From: Amycolatopsis sp. DSM 110486
Lineage (GTDB): Bacteria > Actinomycetota > Actinomycetes > Mycobacteriales > Pseudonocardiaceae
NCBI RefSeq assembly: GCF_019468465.1
Contig: NZ_CP080519.1
Coordinates: forward strand, 6,317,001-6,381,000
Direction of reading: 5' to 3'
Length of the DNA stretch: 64,000 nucleotides
Position 1 is the stretch's first letter. Every line of letters begins with the position of its first letter. Shown here piece by piece: positions 47,333 through 56,811 of this stretch. A model generated the notes under the pieces. The model was not told where the DNA came from and searched no databases. It worked only from the letters and a program-made list of their open reading frames with translations. Both the position numbers and the translations under genes were made by a program.

Positions 47333-47803
47333 ATGACCACCTGGCAGACCTTCGCGGCGGCCGCCCCCTCGCTGGCCGAGCGCATCCACGAACGCTTCCT
47401 CAGCGGCGAGTCCCACGTCCTGGCCACCCTGCGCCGCGACGGCTCACCTCGCGTGAGCGGCTCCGAAGTCTCCTTCCGCGACGACGGCTCCCTGTACGTC
47501 GGCTCGATGCTCGACGCCCGCAAAGCCCGCGACCTCCAACACGACGGCCGCTTCGCCCTCCACGCCTTCCCCGGCATCGAAGAAAACGGCCCAGGCGACG
47601 CGAAACTCGCCGGTGTCGCCCGGGAAATCACCGACGACCGCGCCGACTCCGGCAGCCACCTCTTCGAACTGGACATCGACGAAGCGGTCTACACGTGGGT
47701 CGCGGACAACACGCTGTTCGTCGAGTCTTGGCACGCGGGGGGTGCTTGGGTGCGTTTCGCGCGACCGGACAACGGCCCGGTGGAGCGCACGGTGCTGGGT
47801 TGA
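47333..47803 (+). CDS. Pyridoxamine 5'-phosphate oxidase-like protein
   Basis: A 156-residue split-barrel flavin/F420-binding protein: SHVLATLRRDGSPRVSGSEV and ALHAFPGIEENGPGDAKLAG. Cofactor not decidable from sequence. It follows the SDR gene after 37 bases and may be unrelated to steroid use. Confidence 0.78.
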   Translation: MTTWQTFAAAAPSLAERIHERFLSGESHVLATLRRDGSPRVSGSEVSFRDDGSLYVGSMLDARKARDLQHDGRFALHAFPGIEENGPGDAKLAGVAREITDDRADSGSHLFELDIDEAVYTWVADNTLFVESWHAGGAWVRFARPDNGPVERTVLG

Positions 47804-47996
47804 GTGTTGCGCGGTTGCGCGAGGGCTGCCGCGGCGGTCGTTCGGGACAGGCGGTGCCGGGGTGCTTGAGCCCGATCGGTTTTGGCTGAGTGCGTTGGGG
47901 TGTCTTCCGGTGGCCTTGGGTAACGCCGGGTTCGGCCTGTCCGCCGGTGGATCACGCGTGCGGTGACGGCGCTGGGCCGGGTGGTTGAATGCGGGG

Positions 47997-48611
47997 ATGC
48001 GTCTGGTGGAGGACCTGGTCGACGAGCCCGGCACGCTGCTGATCATCGGGCCGTCGAAGGCCAAGGTCACCGGCGGCAGTCCCAGTCCGGCGGCTCGTGC
48101 GGACTGGCCCGAGGAACTGCTCCGGGCTCGTGAGGAACTCCTGCCCCGGTCCGCTGTCGACGACCGGACGCGGCTGCCGGCGTGGCAGCGCTACAACGGT
48201 CACTTCTACCGGCACGTCGGCGACGCGCTGCCCGACGCCGCGGCGTCCGGACGACTGCTCATCCTCAGCGGTGGCTACGGCGTCGCGAGGGCGGACGAGC
48301 CGATCGCGTTCTACGACCGGAAACTCCGCCTGCGCGACTGGCCGCCCGGCACGCTCGAGGCCGCGATCCAGTACGAGGTGCACCGGCTCGGTGCCCGGCG
48401 GGTCCTCGGGTTCGGGTCCGCGAGCGCGGACTACGCGAAGCTGCTGCGCCGCGTGCCCTGGGAGGTCGAGGCGACGTTGGTGACCGTCGACTTCCACGGA
48501 GGCGGCGCGCAGGTCGAAGTTCCGAAGCGGCTCGCCCACGCCTTCGCCGCGGCGTGGCGGCGTGAGCCTGGGCGGAGGCCGCCGGGGGTCGTCGCCGTGC
48601 CGCTGTCGTGA
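47997..48611 (+). CDS. YaaA/UPF0246-like protein
   Basis: A 204-residue protein with LLILSGGYGVARADEPI and AFYDRKLRLRDW, resembling the SGxYG...PYxxxM core of the YaaA (peroxide stress, DNA-binding) fold, plus LLIIGPSKAK at the N-terminus. The similarity is distant. ATG 47997; the 190 bases before it contain no gene. Confidence 0.55.
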   Translation: MRLVEDLVDEPGTLLIIGPSKAKVTGGSPSPAARADWPEELLRAREELLPRSAVDDRTRLPAWQRYNGHFYRHVGDALPDAAASGRLLILSGGYGVARADEPIAFYDRKLRLRDWPPGTLEAAIQYEVHRLGARRVLGFGSASADYAKLLRRVPWEVEATLVTVDFHGGGAQVEVPKRLAHAFAAAWRREPGRRPPGVVAVPLS

Positions 48612-48617
48612 GCCGGT

Positions 48618-48980
48618 TCAGGCCCGGACCCACAGGCAGAACGGGTGCCCGGCCGGATCGAGGTACACGCGGACGTGCTTCTGCGGCTGGAACGGCGCGA
48701 GCCGCGCCCCGGCCGCGACGGCTTTCGCGCCTGCCTGCGCCAGATCGTCGACTTCGATGTCCAGGTGCAGCATCATCTGCTGGTACCCGGGCTCCTGCGG
48801 CCACCTCGGCGGCACCAGCTCACGTTCCAGCTGGAAGGACAGGCCGGGCCCACCCTCGGGCGGCCGCAGCGTGACCCAGTCCGGCTCGTCCACGCCGAGG
48901 GGCCACCGCAGCAGCGCCTGGTAGAACTTCGCCAGCGCCCGCGGGTCGGGCGCGCCGAGCACGGTCGCGGTCAGTTTCAT
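48618..48980 (-). CDS. VOC (glyoxalase/bleomycin resistance) family protein
   Basis: A 120-residue single-domain-repeat VOC protein: [19 protein letters not shown] at the start, [11 protein letters not shown] in the middle and [13 protein letters not shown] at the end. Substrate unknown. Tail-to-tail with the YaaA-like gene. Confidence 0.8.
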   Translation of the reverse strand: MKLTATVLGAPDPRALAKFYQALLRWPLGVDEPDWVTLRPPEGGPGLSFQLERELVPPRWPQEPGYQQMMLHLDIEVDDLAQAGAKAVAAGARLAPFQPQKHVRVYLDPAGHPFCLWVRA

Positions 48981-49011
48981 CGCCCCAGCGTAGGCCGATC
49001 CGCGCCCGGGG

Positions 49012-50274
<1,263 letters not shown>

Positions 50275-50374
50275 TCACCAACTGAGCGCTCGTTCACCAG
50301 CGCAGAATCGGTAAAGTAAACGGGTATTACCAAACGGGGTTCCGTAAGTTAACACCGTATGCTCCAATGATCCA

Positions 50375-50388
50375 TAGAACGTGTTGCA
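50375..50388. promoter_or_regulatory. KstR operator proximal to cyp125
   Basis: TAGAACGTGTTGCA matches TNNAACNNGTTNNA at all fixed bases, 39 bases before the cyp125 start. Two operators 155 bases apart can regulate the two directions separately. Confidence 0.85.
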
Positions 50389-50426
50389 GTGCGCGAATCA
50401 TCGCCGATCCCGTGCAGGAGGCAGCC

Positions 50427-51653
50427 GTGGCCGCTCCGCTTTTGCCCGCCGGTTTCGACTTCACGGACCCGGACCTCTACGCGAACCGCCTGCCGCTGGA
50501 GGAGTTCGCCGAGCTCCGGCGCACGGCGCCCGTGTGGTGGAACCCGCAGCGCCGCAACACCGCCGGCTTCGGCGACGACGGCTACTGGGTTGTCACGCGC
50601 CACGCCGACGTCAAGGAGGTCTCGCGCGACAGCCAGCTGTACTCGTCGTGGGAGAAAACCGCCATCATCCGCTTCGACGACCAGATGACGTCGGAGAACC
50701 TCGACGCCAACCGCCTCGTGCTGCTCAACATGGACGCCCCGCAGCACACGAAGCTGCGTCGCATCGTCTCGAAGGGCTTCACCCCGAAGTCCATCGCCAA
50801 GCTCGAGGACACTCTGCGCGAACGCGCCGAGCGCATCGTCGCCGAAGCCCGCAGCAAGGGAGAAGGCGACTTCGTCACCGACGTCGCGTGCGAGCTGCCC
50901 CTGCAGGCCATCGCCGAGCTCATCGGCGTGCCGCAGGAGGACCGCATGAAGATCTTCGACTGGTCCAACCAGATGGTGGCCTACGACGACCCCGAGTACG
51001 AGCTCGAACCCCTCACCGCGAGCGCCGAGCTCGTCGGCTACGCCTGGAACATGGCCGAGGAACGCCGCCGCTGCCCGGTCGACGACATCGTCACCAAGCT
51101 CGTGCAGGCCGACGTCGACGGCGAAGCGCTCGGCTCCGACGAGTTCGGCTTCTTCGTGATCCTGCTGGCCGTCGCGGGCAACGAGACCACACGCAACGCC
51201 ATCACCCACGGCATGAAGGCCTTCCTCGACCACCCCGACCAGTGGGCGCGCTACCGCGCGGAAAAGCCCAAGACCGCGCCCGATGAAATTGTCCGCTGGG
51301 CCACGCCCGTGGTCGCGTTCCAGCGCACAGCCACGCGCGACACCGAGCTCGGCGGCGCGCACATCCGCCGCGGCGACCGCGTCGGCATGTTCTACAGCTC
51401 CGCCAACTTCGACCCCGACGCGTTCGACGAGCCCGAGCGCTTCGACGTCTTCCGCGGGGACAACCCCCACGTCGGCTTCGGCGGCACCGGCTCGCACTAC
51501 TGCCTCGGCGCCAACCTCGCCCGCCTCGAGATCGACCTCATCTTCTCCGCGATCGCCGACGTCATGCCCGGCATCGCCGAGGTCGCGCCCCCGCGGCGCC
51601 TGCGCTCCGGGTGGCTCAACGGCATCAAGCACTACCCGGTCCGCTACGCCTGA
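50427..51653 (+). CDS. cyp125: CYP125, sterol C26/C27 monooxygenase
   Basis: A 408-residue P450. Oxygen-binding helix LLAVAGNETTRNAITHG at about residue 250, ERR-triad region, and haem motif GFGGTGSHYCLGANLARLE near 355. CYP125 starts side-chain degradation by hydroxylating and oxidising C26/C27. GTG 50427 is chosen for its AGGAGG site; an ATG at 50367 would place the KstR operator inside the gene. Confidence 0.92.
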   Translation: MAAPLLPAGFDFTDPDLYANRLPLEEFAELRRTAPVWWNPQRRNTAGFGDDGYWVVTRHADVKEVSRDSQLYSSWEKTAIIRFDDQMTSENLDANRLVLLNMDAPQHTKLRRIVSKGFTPKSIAKLEDTLRERAERIVAEARSKGEGDFVTDVACELPLQAIAELIGVPQEDRMKIFDWSNQMVAYDDPEYELEPLTASAELVGYAWNMAEERRRCPVDDIVTKLVQADVDGEALGSDEFGFFVILLAVAGNETTRNAITHGMKAFLDHPDQWARYRAEKPKTAPDEIVRWATPVVAFQRTATRDTELGGAHIRRGDRVGMFYSSANFDPDAFDEPERFDVFRGDNPHVGFGGTGSHYCLGANLARLEIDLIFSAIADVMPGIAEVAPPRRLRSGWLNGIKHYPVRYA

Positions 51654-51690
51654 GCGGGCCTGATCCGCCCAAAACCGGCATGATGGCCAG

Positions 51691-52467
51691 GTGGCGCAAC
51701 GCGTGACGGTCGACGTCGAGTTCGGCGTCCGGGTGGCGAAGCCCGGTCTCGCCGCGATCTCGGTCGCCGCCGTCCACGCCGACACCGACGAGCTCACCGT
51801 CTCCGCCGCCGGCGCACCCCGCACCGTCGAGCTCGACCACGGCACGCGCGCCGAGGTGTTCGACCTCCCCACCGGCGAGCACCGCGTGACCTACCACGGC
51901 GAACGCACGCTCTGCCGCGCCACCCCCGAGCCCGTCACGCTCGCCGACCTCGCGCGCTACACCCGCCCGAGCCGCTTCTGCCCGTCCGACCGCATGGCCG
52001 CCCTGAAACCGGACCACGGCGACGACCGCGTCCGCGTCCGCGCCATCGCCGACCACGTCCACGAGCGGCTGAGCTACCTCCCCGCCACCCCCGAAGGCCG
52101 CGACGCCGCCGCCACCCTGAAAGCCGGCGAAGGCGCCTGCCGCGACTTCGCCCACGCCTGCATCGCGCTCTGCCGAGCCGTGGGCATCCCCGCCCGCTTC
52201 ACCACCGTCTACGCCCCCGGCCTGAAACCCATGGACTTCCACGCCGTGTTCGAGGCCGGCGTCTGCGGGCGCTGGCTCGTGTTCGACGCGACCCGCCTCG
52301 CCCCGCGCCCGGTGATGCTCCGCATCGCCACCGGTCGCGACGCCGCCGACACCGGATTCCTCACCCCGCTCGGCTGCGAGCTCGACTTCCTCGGCGCCAC
52401 CGTGTTCGCGACCACCGACGCCGTGCCGCCGCCCGACGATCACGACAAACCCGTGGTCCTGGCGTGA
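51691..52467 (+). CDS. Transglutaminase-like protease-fold protein
   Basis: A 258-residue protein with an N-terminal beta domain and the transglutaminase core: Cys in GEGACRDFAHACIAL, His in MDFHAVFEA and Asp in LVFDATRLAP. Such proteins act as peptidases or in cell-wall contexts. GTG 51691. No steroid link is seen. Confidence 0.8.
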   Translation: MAQRVTVDVEFGVRVAKPGLAAISVAAVHADTDELTVSAAGAPRTVELDHGTRAEVFDLPTGEHRVTYHGERTLCRATPEPVTLADLARYTRPSRFCPSDRMAALKPDHGDDRVRVRAIADHVHERLSYLPATPEGRDAAATLKAGEGACRDFAHACIALCRAVGIPARFTTVYAPGLKPMDFHAVFEAGVCGRWLVFDATRLAPRPVMLRIATGRDAADTGFLTPLGCELDFLGATVFATTDAVPPPDDHDKPVVLA

Positions 52468-52511
52468 AAGGTGTGTCCGGTGCGACAAACCCGGCCGCGG
52501 CTGGGTAGACA

Positions 52512-53534
52512 GTGACCGTGAACCGTCAACTGCCTGGGCCGAGCCGGTGGGCCCGCGCGCGTGCCCGGTACCGCTGGCTCGACCACCTCGCGCTCGCCAC
52601 AAACCGGTACCTCGAGTACGGGGGCTACCACTACGTCGCCTCGATCACGTACTTCAGCCTGCTCTCGCTGGTGCCGATCCTGATGCTGGCGTCGTCGGCC
52701 GCGGGGTTCGTGCTGGCCACGCAGCCGCACCTGCTCGACCAGATGCTGCACGCCATCTCCGGCACGCTGCCCGGGGCGCTGGGGGAGAAGGCCTCGGACC
52801 TGCTGACGGGGTTCGTGGAGCAGCGCACCAGCGTCGGCGTAGCGGGTCTCGTCGTCGGGCTGTACTCCGGGTGGAACTGGATGAACTCCCTGCGCGACGC
52901 GCTCACCGCCATGTACGGCCAGAACCGCTCCGACGGGCCGCTGCTGCGCACGATTCTCATGGACGTGCTCGCGCTGCTGGGGCTCGCGGCCGCGCTGCTG
53001 GTGTCGTTCGGCATCACCGTGTCGGGCACGGCCATGGGCCGTTACCTGCTGAAACTAGTCGGCGTCGACGACACCAGCTGGGGCCATTCCGTGCTCTCGG
53101 CCACGTCGGTGCCGCTCGCGTTGCTGGCCGACTGGCTGGTGTTCCTGTGGGTGCTCACGCGGCTGCCGCGCGAGCGCGTCGGCTGGCGCAGCGCGATGCG
53201 CGGCGCGGTCGCTGCGGCGCTGGGCTTCGAGCTGCTGAAGCAGGCGGGCGGCATCTACCTGAACTTGATCAGCGCGTCGCCCTCGGGCGTCGCGTTCGGC
53301 TCCGTGATCGGTCTGCTGTTCTTCATCTCCCTGATCGCGCGCATGCTCGTGTACATCACGGCCTGGACGGCCACTGCTCGAGACGCGCCGCAGAAACCGG
53401 TCCCGCCGCCGTCGCCCACGGAGCTGCGGCCGGTCATCGCACCGCGCCAGCACACGGCCGGTCCCCTCGCGCTGGGCGCGGTGCTCGGGGCGCTGGGCAC
53501 GTTGTTCGCGCTGCGCGGCCGCCGCCGGTCATGA
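52512..53534 (+). CDS. YihY/BrkB family membrane protein
   Basis: A 340-residue protein with six membrane helices. Family motifs: ASITYFSLLSLVPILMLASS near residue 40, VGLYSGWNWMNSLRDALTAMY near 115, and GSVIGLLFFISLIARM near 255. Pro-rich C-terminal tail. It ends overlapping the ltp3 stop by six bases, tail to tail. Confidence 0.85.
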   Translation: MTVNRQLPGPSRWARARARYRWLDHLALATNRYLEYGGYHYVASITYFSLLSLVPILMLASSAAGFVLATQPHLLDQMLHAISGTLPGALGEKASDLLTGFVEQRTSVGVAGLVVGLYSGWNWMNSLRDALTAMYGQNRSDGPLLRTILMDVLALLGLAAALLVSFGITVSGTAMGRYLLKLVGVDDTSWGHSVLSATSVPLALLADWLVFLWVLTRLPRERVGWRSAMRGAVAAALGFELLKQAGGIYLNLISASPSGVAFGSVIGLLFFISLIARMLVYITAWTATARDAPQKPVPPPSPTELRPVIAPRQHTAGPLALGAVLGALGTLFALRGRRRS

Positions 53535-54695
53535 GCCGGGCTTGGCCGAGCCCACCACCCACATGCTGAAGTACTGCGAGCCGCCGCCGTACGCGTGGCC
53601 GAGCGCGACACGCGCGCCGTCGACTTGGTAGTCGCCCGCGCGGCCCATCACCTGCTTGGCCGCCTCGGAGAACCGCAGCATCCCCGACGCGCCGATCGGG
53701 TTCGACGACAGGACCCCGCCCGACGGGTTCACCGGCAGCCGGCCGCCGAGCGCCGTGTCGCCGGCCTCGGTGACTTTCCAGCCCTGGCCCTCCGGCACGA
53801 ACCCGAGGTTCTCCAGCCACATCGGCTCGAACCAGGAGAACGGCACGTAGATCTCGGCGACGTCCACTTCGGACAGTGGATCGGTGATCCCGGCCTCGTG
53901 CCACAGCGCTTTCGCCGCGTCGCGCCCGGCCTGCGGGTTCACCTGGTCGCGGCCGGCGAACGTGGTGGGCTCCGTGCGCATCGCCGTGGCGTGGATCCAC
54001 GCGGCCCCGCCCGGCACGGCGTCGCCCGCGGCTTCGTCGCCGAGCACCATGGCGCAGGCGCCGTCGGAGGAGGGGCAGGTCTCGTCGTAGCGGATCGGGT
54101 CCCACAGCATCTGCGACGCCTGCACCGAGTCCACGGTGATGTCGGCCTGGCGCAGGTGCGCGTACGGGTTGAGCGCCCCGTTGCGCCGATCCTTCGCGGC
54201 GACGATCGCCCCGACGTGCGCCGGCGCGCCGGCGCGCCGGATGTAGGAGCGCACGTGCGGCGCGAAGTACCCGCCCGCGCCGGCGCCCACCGGCATCTGG
54301 AACGGCGGCAGGATCGAGAGTCCCCACATCGCGTTGGACTCCGACTGCTTCTCGAACGCCACCGTCAGCACGCGGCGGTGCACGCCGGCCTGGATCAGCG
54401 ACGCGGCGACCAGTGCGGTCGAGCCGCCGACCGAACCCGCGGTGTGCACGCGCAGCAACGGTTTCCCGGTCGCGCCCAGCGCGTCGGCCAGGAACAGCTC
54501 GGGCATCATCACGCCTTCGAACAGGTCGGGGGCCTTGCCGAGCACCACGGCCTCGATGTCGGCCCAGCCGACCTGCGCGTCGTCCATCGCGCGGTCGATG
54601 GCCTCGCGAAGCAGGCCGGGCATGGACACGTCGGTGCGCTTCGCGCGGTGGTGCGTCTGGCCGGTGCCGAGCACGGCGGCGAGCTGCTTGGTCAT
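53529..54695 (-). CDS. ltp3: Ltp3, aldolase-type thiolase-fold protein
   Basis: A 388-residue SCP-x-type thiolase homologue. In the nucleophile region RVHTAGSVGGSTAL the thiolase Cys is missing, as in the Ltp2-type retro-aldolases that work with DUF35 partners. C-terminal GHAYGGGSQYFS is retained. Ltp3 and Ltp4 are known in rhodococci to be needed for C-24-branched sterol side chains. ATG 54695 overlaps the ltp4 stop. Third gene of the DUF35-ltp4-ltp3 operon. Confidence 0.85.
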   Translation of the reverse strand: MTKQLAAVLGTGQTHHRAKRTDVSMPGLLREAIDRAMDDAQVGWADIEAVVLGKAPDLFEGVMMPELFLADALGATGKPLLRVHTAGSVGGSTALVAASLIQAGVHRRVLTVAFEKQSESNAMWGLSILPPFQMPVGAGAGGYFAPHVRSYIRRAGAPAHVGAIVAAKDRRNGALNPYAHLRQADITVDSVQASQMLWDPIRYDETCPSSDGACAMVLGDEAAGDAVPGGAAWIHATAMRTEPTTFAGRDQVNPQAGRDAAKALWHEAGITDPLSEVDVAEIYVPFSWFEPMWLENLGFVPEGQGWKVTEAGDTALGGRLPVNPSGGVLSSNPIGASGMLRFSEAAKQVMGRAGDYQVDGARVALGHAYGGGSQYFSMWVVGSAKPGS

Positions 54696-55744
54696 CGCGC
54701 CTCCAGCACGGCGAGGAGGTTCTGTTGCAGGGCCGGGCCGCTCGTCGCGTGGGCGAGCGCCTTGCCCGCCTCGCCGCGGTGGATGCGCGCGGCCGCCTCG
54801 CCGATGCGGGCGAGGCCGGCGGAGAACATCGGGTTGCCCGTGAGCGCGCCGCCCGAGGGAGTGATCCGCACACTGTCGCCGAGCCCGAGCGCGGTGCGGA
54901 CGATGAGCTCCTGGTGCGTGAACGGCGTGTGCAGCTCGGCCAGCTCGACCCCGTCGAGATCGAGGTTTCGGGCGGCTTGTTCGATTGACGGTGACCGAGT
55001 CAGGTCGCGGGCTCCGAGCACGGGGGAGTCGACGCGGTGCTCGACGCCGGTCAGGATGGCCGGCCGGTCGACGAGGTCCTTCGCGCGTTCGGCGCCGGCC
55101 AGCACGAGCACGGCCGCGCCGTCGGTGACGGGCGCGATGTCGTGTGCTCGCAACGGATCCGCGACGTACGGGGTGTCGAGCAGGGCGGCGACGTCGACCT
55201 CGCCCGAGAGCTGCGCGGCGGGGTTGCCGGCGGCGTCGGCGCGGCTGCGGGCGGCGACCTCCGCGAGGTCCTTTTCGGACCACAGCCCGGCGTCCAGGCC
55301 CAGGCGCGCTTGCAGGCCGGCGATGGCGAGCGAATCGGGCCAGAGGGGAGCGAGCACGTACGGGTCGAGCTGCAGCGCGAGCACCCGGCGCAGCTGCCCG
55401 GCGCTGGCCTTGCCGAAGCCGTAGACGAGCGCGGTGTCGACCTCACCCATGCGGATCTTCAGCCAGGCCTCGTACAACGCCCACGCGGCGTCCATCTCCA
55501 CGTGCGACTCGTGGATCGGTGGGAAGGCGCCGATGGCGTCGACGGCCGCGATGAAGGAGAACGCGCGCCCGGCCAGGTAGTCCGACGAGCCGGAGCACCA
55601 GAACCCGATGTCCTCTTTGGATAGACCCGTGGCGGCGAACACCTCGGCCAGGATCGGCACGAGCATCTCGACGCCGTTCGTGGTGCCGGCGGTCTCGCGG
55701 ACGTTCGGTGCCTGCGCGAACCCGGCGACGGCGACTTCGGGCAT
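54692..55744 (-). CDS. ltp4: Ltp4, aldolase-type thiolase-fold protein
   Basis: A 350-residue thiolase-fold protein, the usual Ltp4 size. GFWCSGSSDYLAGRAFSF near residue 48, and HESHVEMDAAWALYEA where a thiolase would have its nucleophile, so no condensing Cys. It probably forms a complex with Ltp3 and the DUF35 protein upstream. ATG 55744. Confidence 0.83.
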   Translation of the reverse strand: MPEVAVAGFAQAPNVRETAGTTNGVEMLVPILAEVFAATGLSKEDIGFWCSGSSDYLAGRAFSFIAAVDAIGAFPPIHESHVEMDAAWALYEAWLKIRMGEVDTALVYGFGKASAGQLRRVLALQLDPYVLAPLWPDSLAIAGLQARLGLDAGLWSEKDLAEVAARSRADAAGNPAAQLSGEVDVAALLDTPYVADPLRAHDIAPVTDGAAVLVLAGAERAKDLVDRPAILTGVEHRVDSPVLGARDLTRSPSIEQAARNLDLDGVELAELHTPFTHQELIVRTALGLGDSVRITPSGGALTGNPMFSAGLARIGEAAARIHRGEAGKALAHATSGPALQQNLLAVLEAR

Positions 55745-55753
55745 GCGTCCCCC

Positions 55754-56731
55754 TCACAGGTGGTGGGCGAAGGATTCGAACGGCGCGTCGGGCTCGCCGG
55801 TCGGTTCGAAGTGGCTGATGTTCTCCAGCGACGTCCACCACTCGTCCCGCGGGCGCCACGCCGCGCGCACCCGCATCCCCATCCGCACGTCCTCGGCGGC
55901 ACAGCCGAGCACGAGGTGCAGGAAGGCGATGTCGGCGCCGTCGAGCAGCACGTAGGCCGCGACGTACGGCGGTTTGATGCGCTGGCCGAGGAAGGGGACG
56001 TTGACGATGCAGAAGGTGGTGACGATGCCGGTGTCGGGCAGCTCGACCTCGTCGGTGGTCGGCACGCCGTCGGTGGGGCACGCGCCGCGCGGCGGGATGT
56101 AGACCTTCGCGCACGCGGGGCAGCGCTGGCCGATCAGGCGGCCTTCCGCGAGCGCGCGCAGGTAGCGGCTTTCCTCGGGTGACGCGGAGTGGCGGTAGTG
56201 CAGGTGGACCGGGGTGATGACCACCTCGACGGGGGCACCTTCGTCGCGTTTCGCCACCGGGGGTGGGGGTTCGGTCGGTTGTGTTTCGGGTGCTTCCGCG
56301 GGCAGGAAGTACGCGATGTCGCGGATGTGGCCGACGGTTTCCTCCGCCCAGCGCACTTTGACGCGCTGTCCGGTGTGGACGTTGGCGGCTTCGCCGGCGT
56401 CGAGGGAGTGCAGCAGGGTGGTGTCGGCGCCGTCGAGCTTGACCAGGACCCACGCGAACGGACGGGACAGCGGCTGGCCTTCCAGCGGGTTGGCGCACCA
56501 CGACCAGGAGACGACGGTGCCCTCGGCGCTCACCGGCACGAACTCGGTGAGTGCTTCGGCGGTCACGGGGTCGTACTCGGGCGGGGGCACGTGGAAGCGC
56601 CCGTCGCTGCCCCGGATGCCCTCGATCCGTCGCTCGCGCAGGGCGTTCACGAACCGGCCGAGCACGGGCCCGGTCGAGCGGGTGTAGTCGAATCCGACGT
56701 CGAGCGGCGCCGAGAGCGGGGTGTCCGTCAC
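55754..56731 (-). CDS. Double DUF35 (OB-fold/zinc-ribbon) acyl-CoA-associated protein (Rv3521-like)
   Basis: A 325-residue protein with two OB-fold DUF35 units. The second carries the zinc ribbon (GQRCPACAKVYIPPRGACP, a CxxC...C pattern) at about residues 215-235. DUF35 partners of Ltp proteins deliver or position the acyl-CoA for retro-aldol cleavage. A Pro/Glu linker (ETQPTEPPPPV) joins the halves. GTG 56731 is used; a KstR-like site lies 10 bases upstream. Confidence 0.8.
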   Translation of the reverse strand: MTDTPLSAPLDVGFDYTRSTGPVLGRFVNALRERRIEGIRGSDGRFHVPPPEYDPVTAEALTEFVPVSAEGTVVSWSWCANPLEGQPLSRPFAWVLVKLDGADTTLLHSLDAGEAANVHTGQRVKVRWAEETVGHIRDIAYFLPAEAPETQPTEPPPPVAKRDEGAPVEVVITPVHLHYRHSASPEESRYLRALAEGRLIGQRCPACAKVYIPPRGACPTDGVPTTDEVELPDTGIVTTFCIVNVPFLGQRIKPPYVAAYVLLDGADIAFLHLVLGCAAEDVRMGMRVRAAWRPRDEWWTSLENISHFEPTGEPDAPFESFAHHL

Positions 56732-56740
56732 GTTTCCGAG

Positions 56741-56754
56741 TGAAACACGTTCTC
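56741..56754. promoter_or_regulatory. KstR-like operator for the DUF35-ltp4-ltp3 operon
   Basis: TGAAACACGTTCTC matches the KstR palindrome except at the last base, just upstream of the DUF35 gene start. Confidence 0.65.
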
Positions 56755-56786
56755 GAATTCGAGGCAAGATGGCTGTTGTGCGTATG

Positions 56787-56800
56787 TGGAACGCGTTCTA
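56787..56800. promoter_or_regulatory. KstR operator for the acyl-CoA synthetase gene
   Basis: TGGAACGCGTTCTA matches TNNAACNNGTTNNA at all fixed bases, 11 bases before the ATG of the synthetase gene, 32 bases from the partner site. Confidence 0.8.
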
Positions 56801-56811
56801 GATTTGGAGTC

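Noticed and set aside
50367..50426. Upstream ATG as cyp125 start
   Set aside because: It would put the KstR operator within the gene and lacks a ribosome site; GTG 50427 has AGGAGG at ideal spacing.
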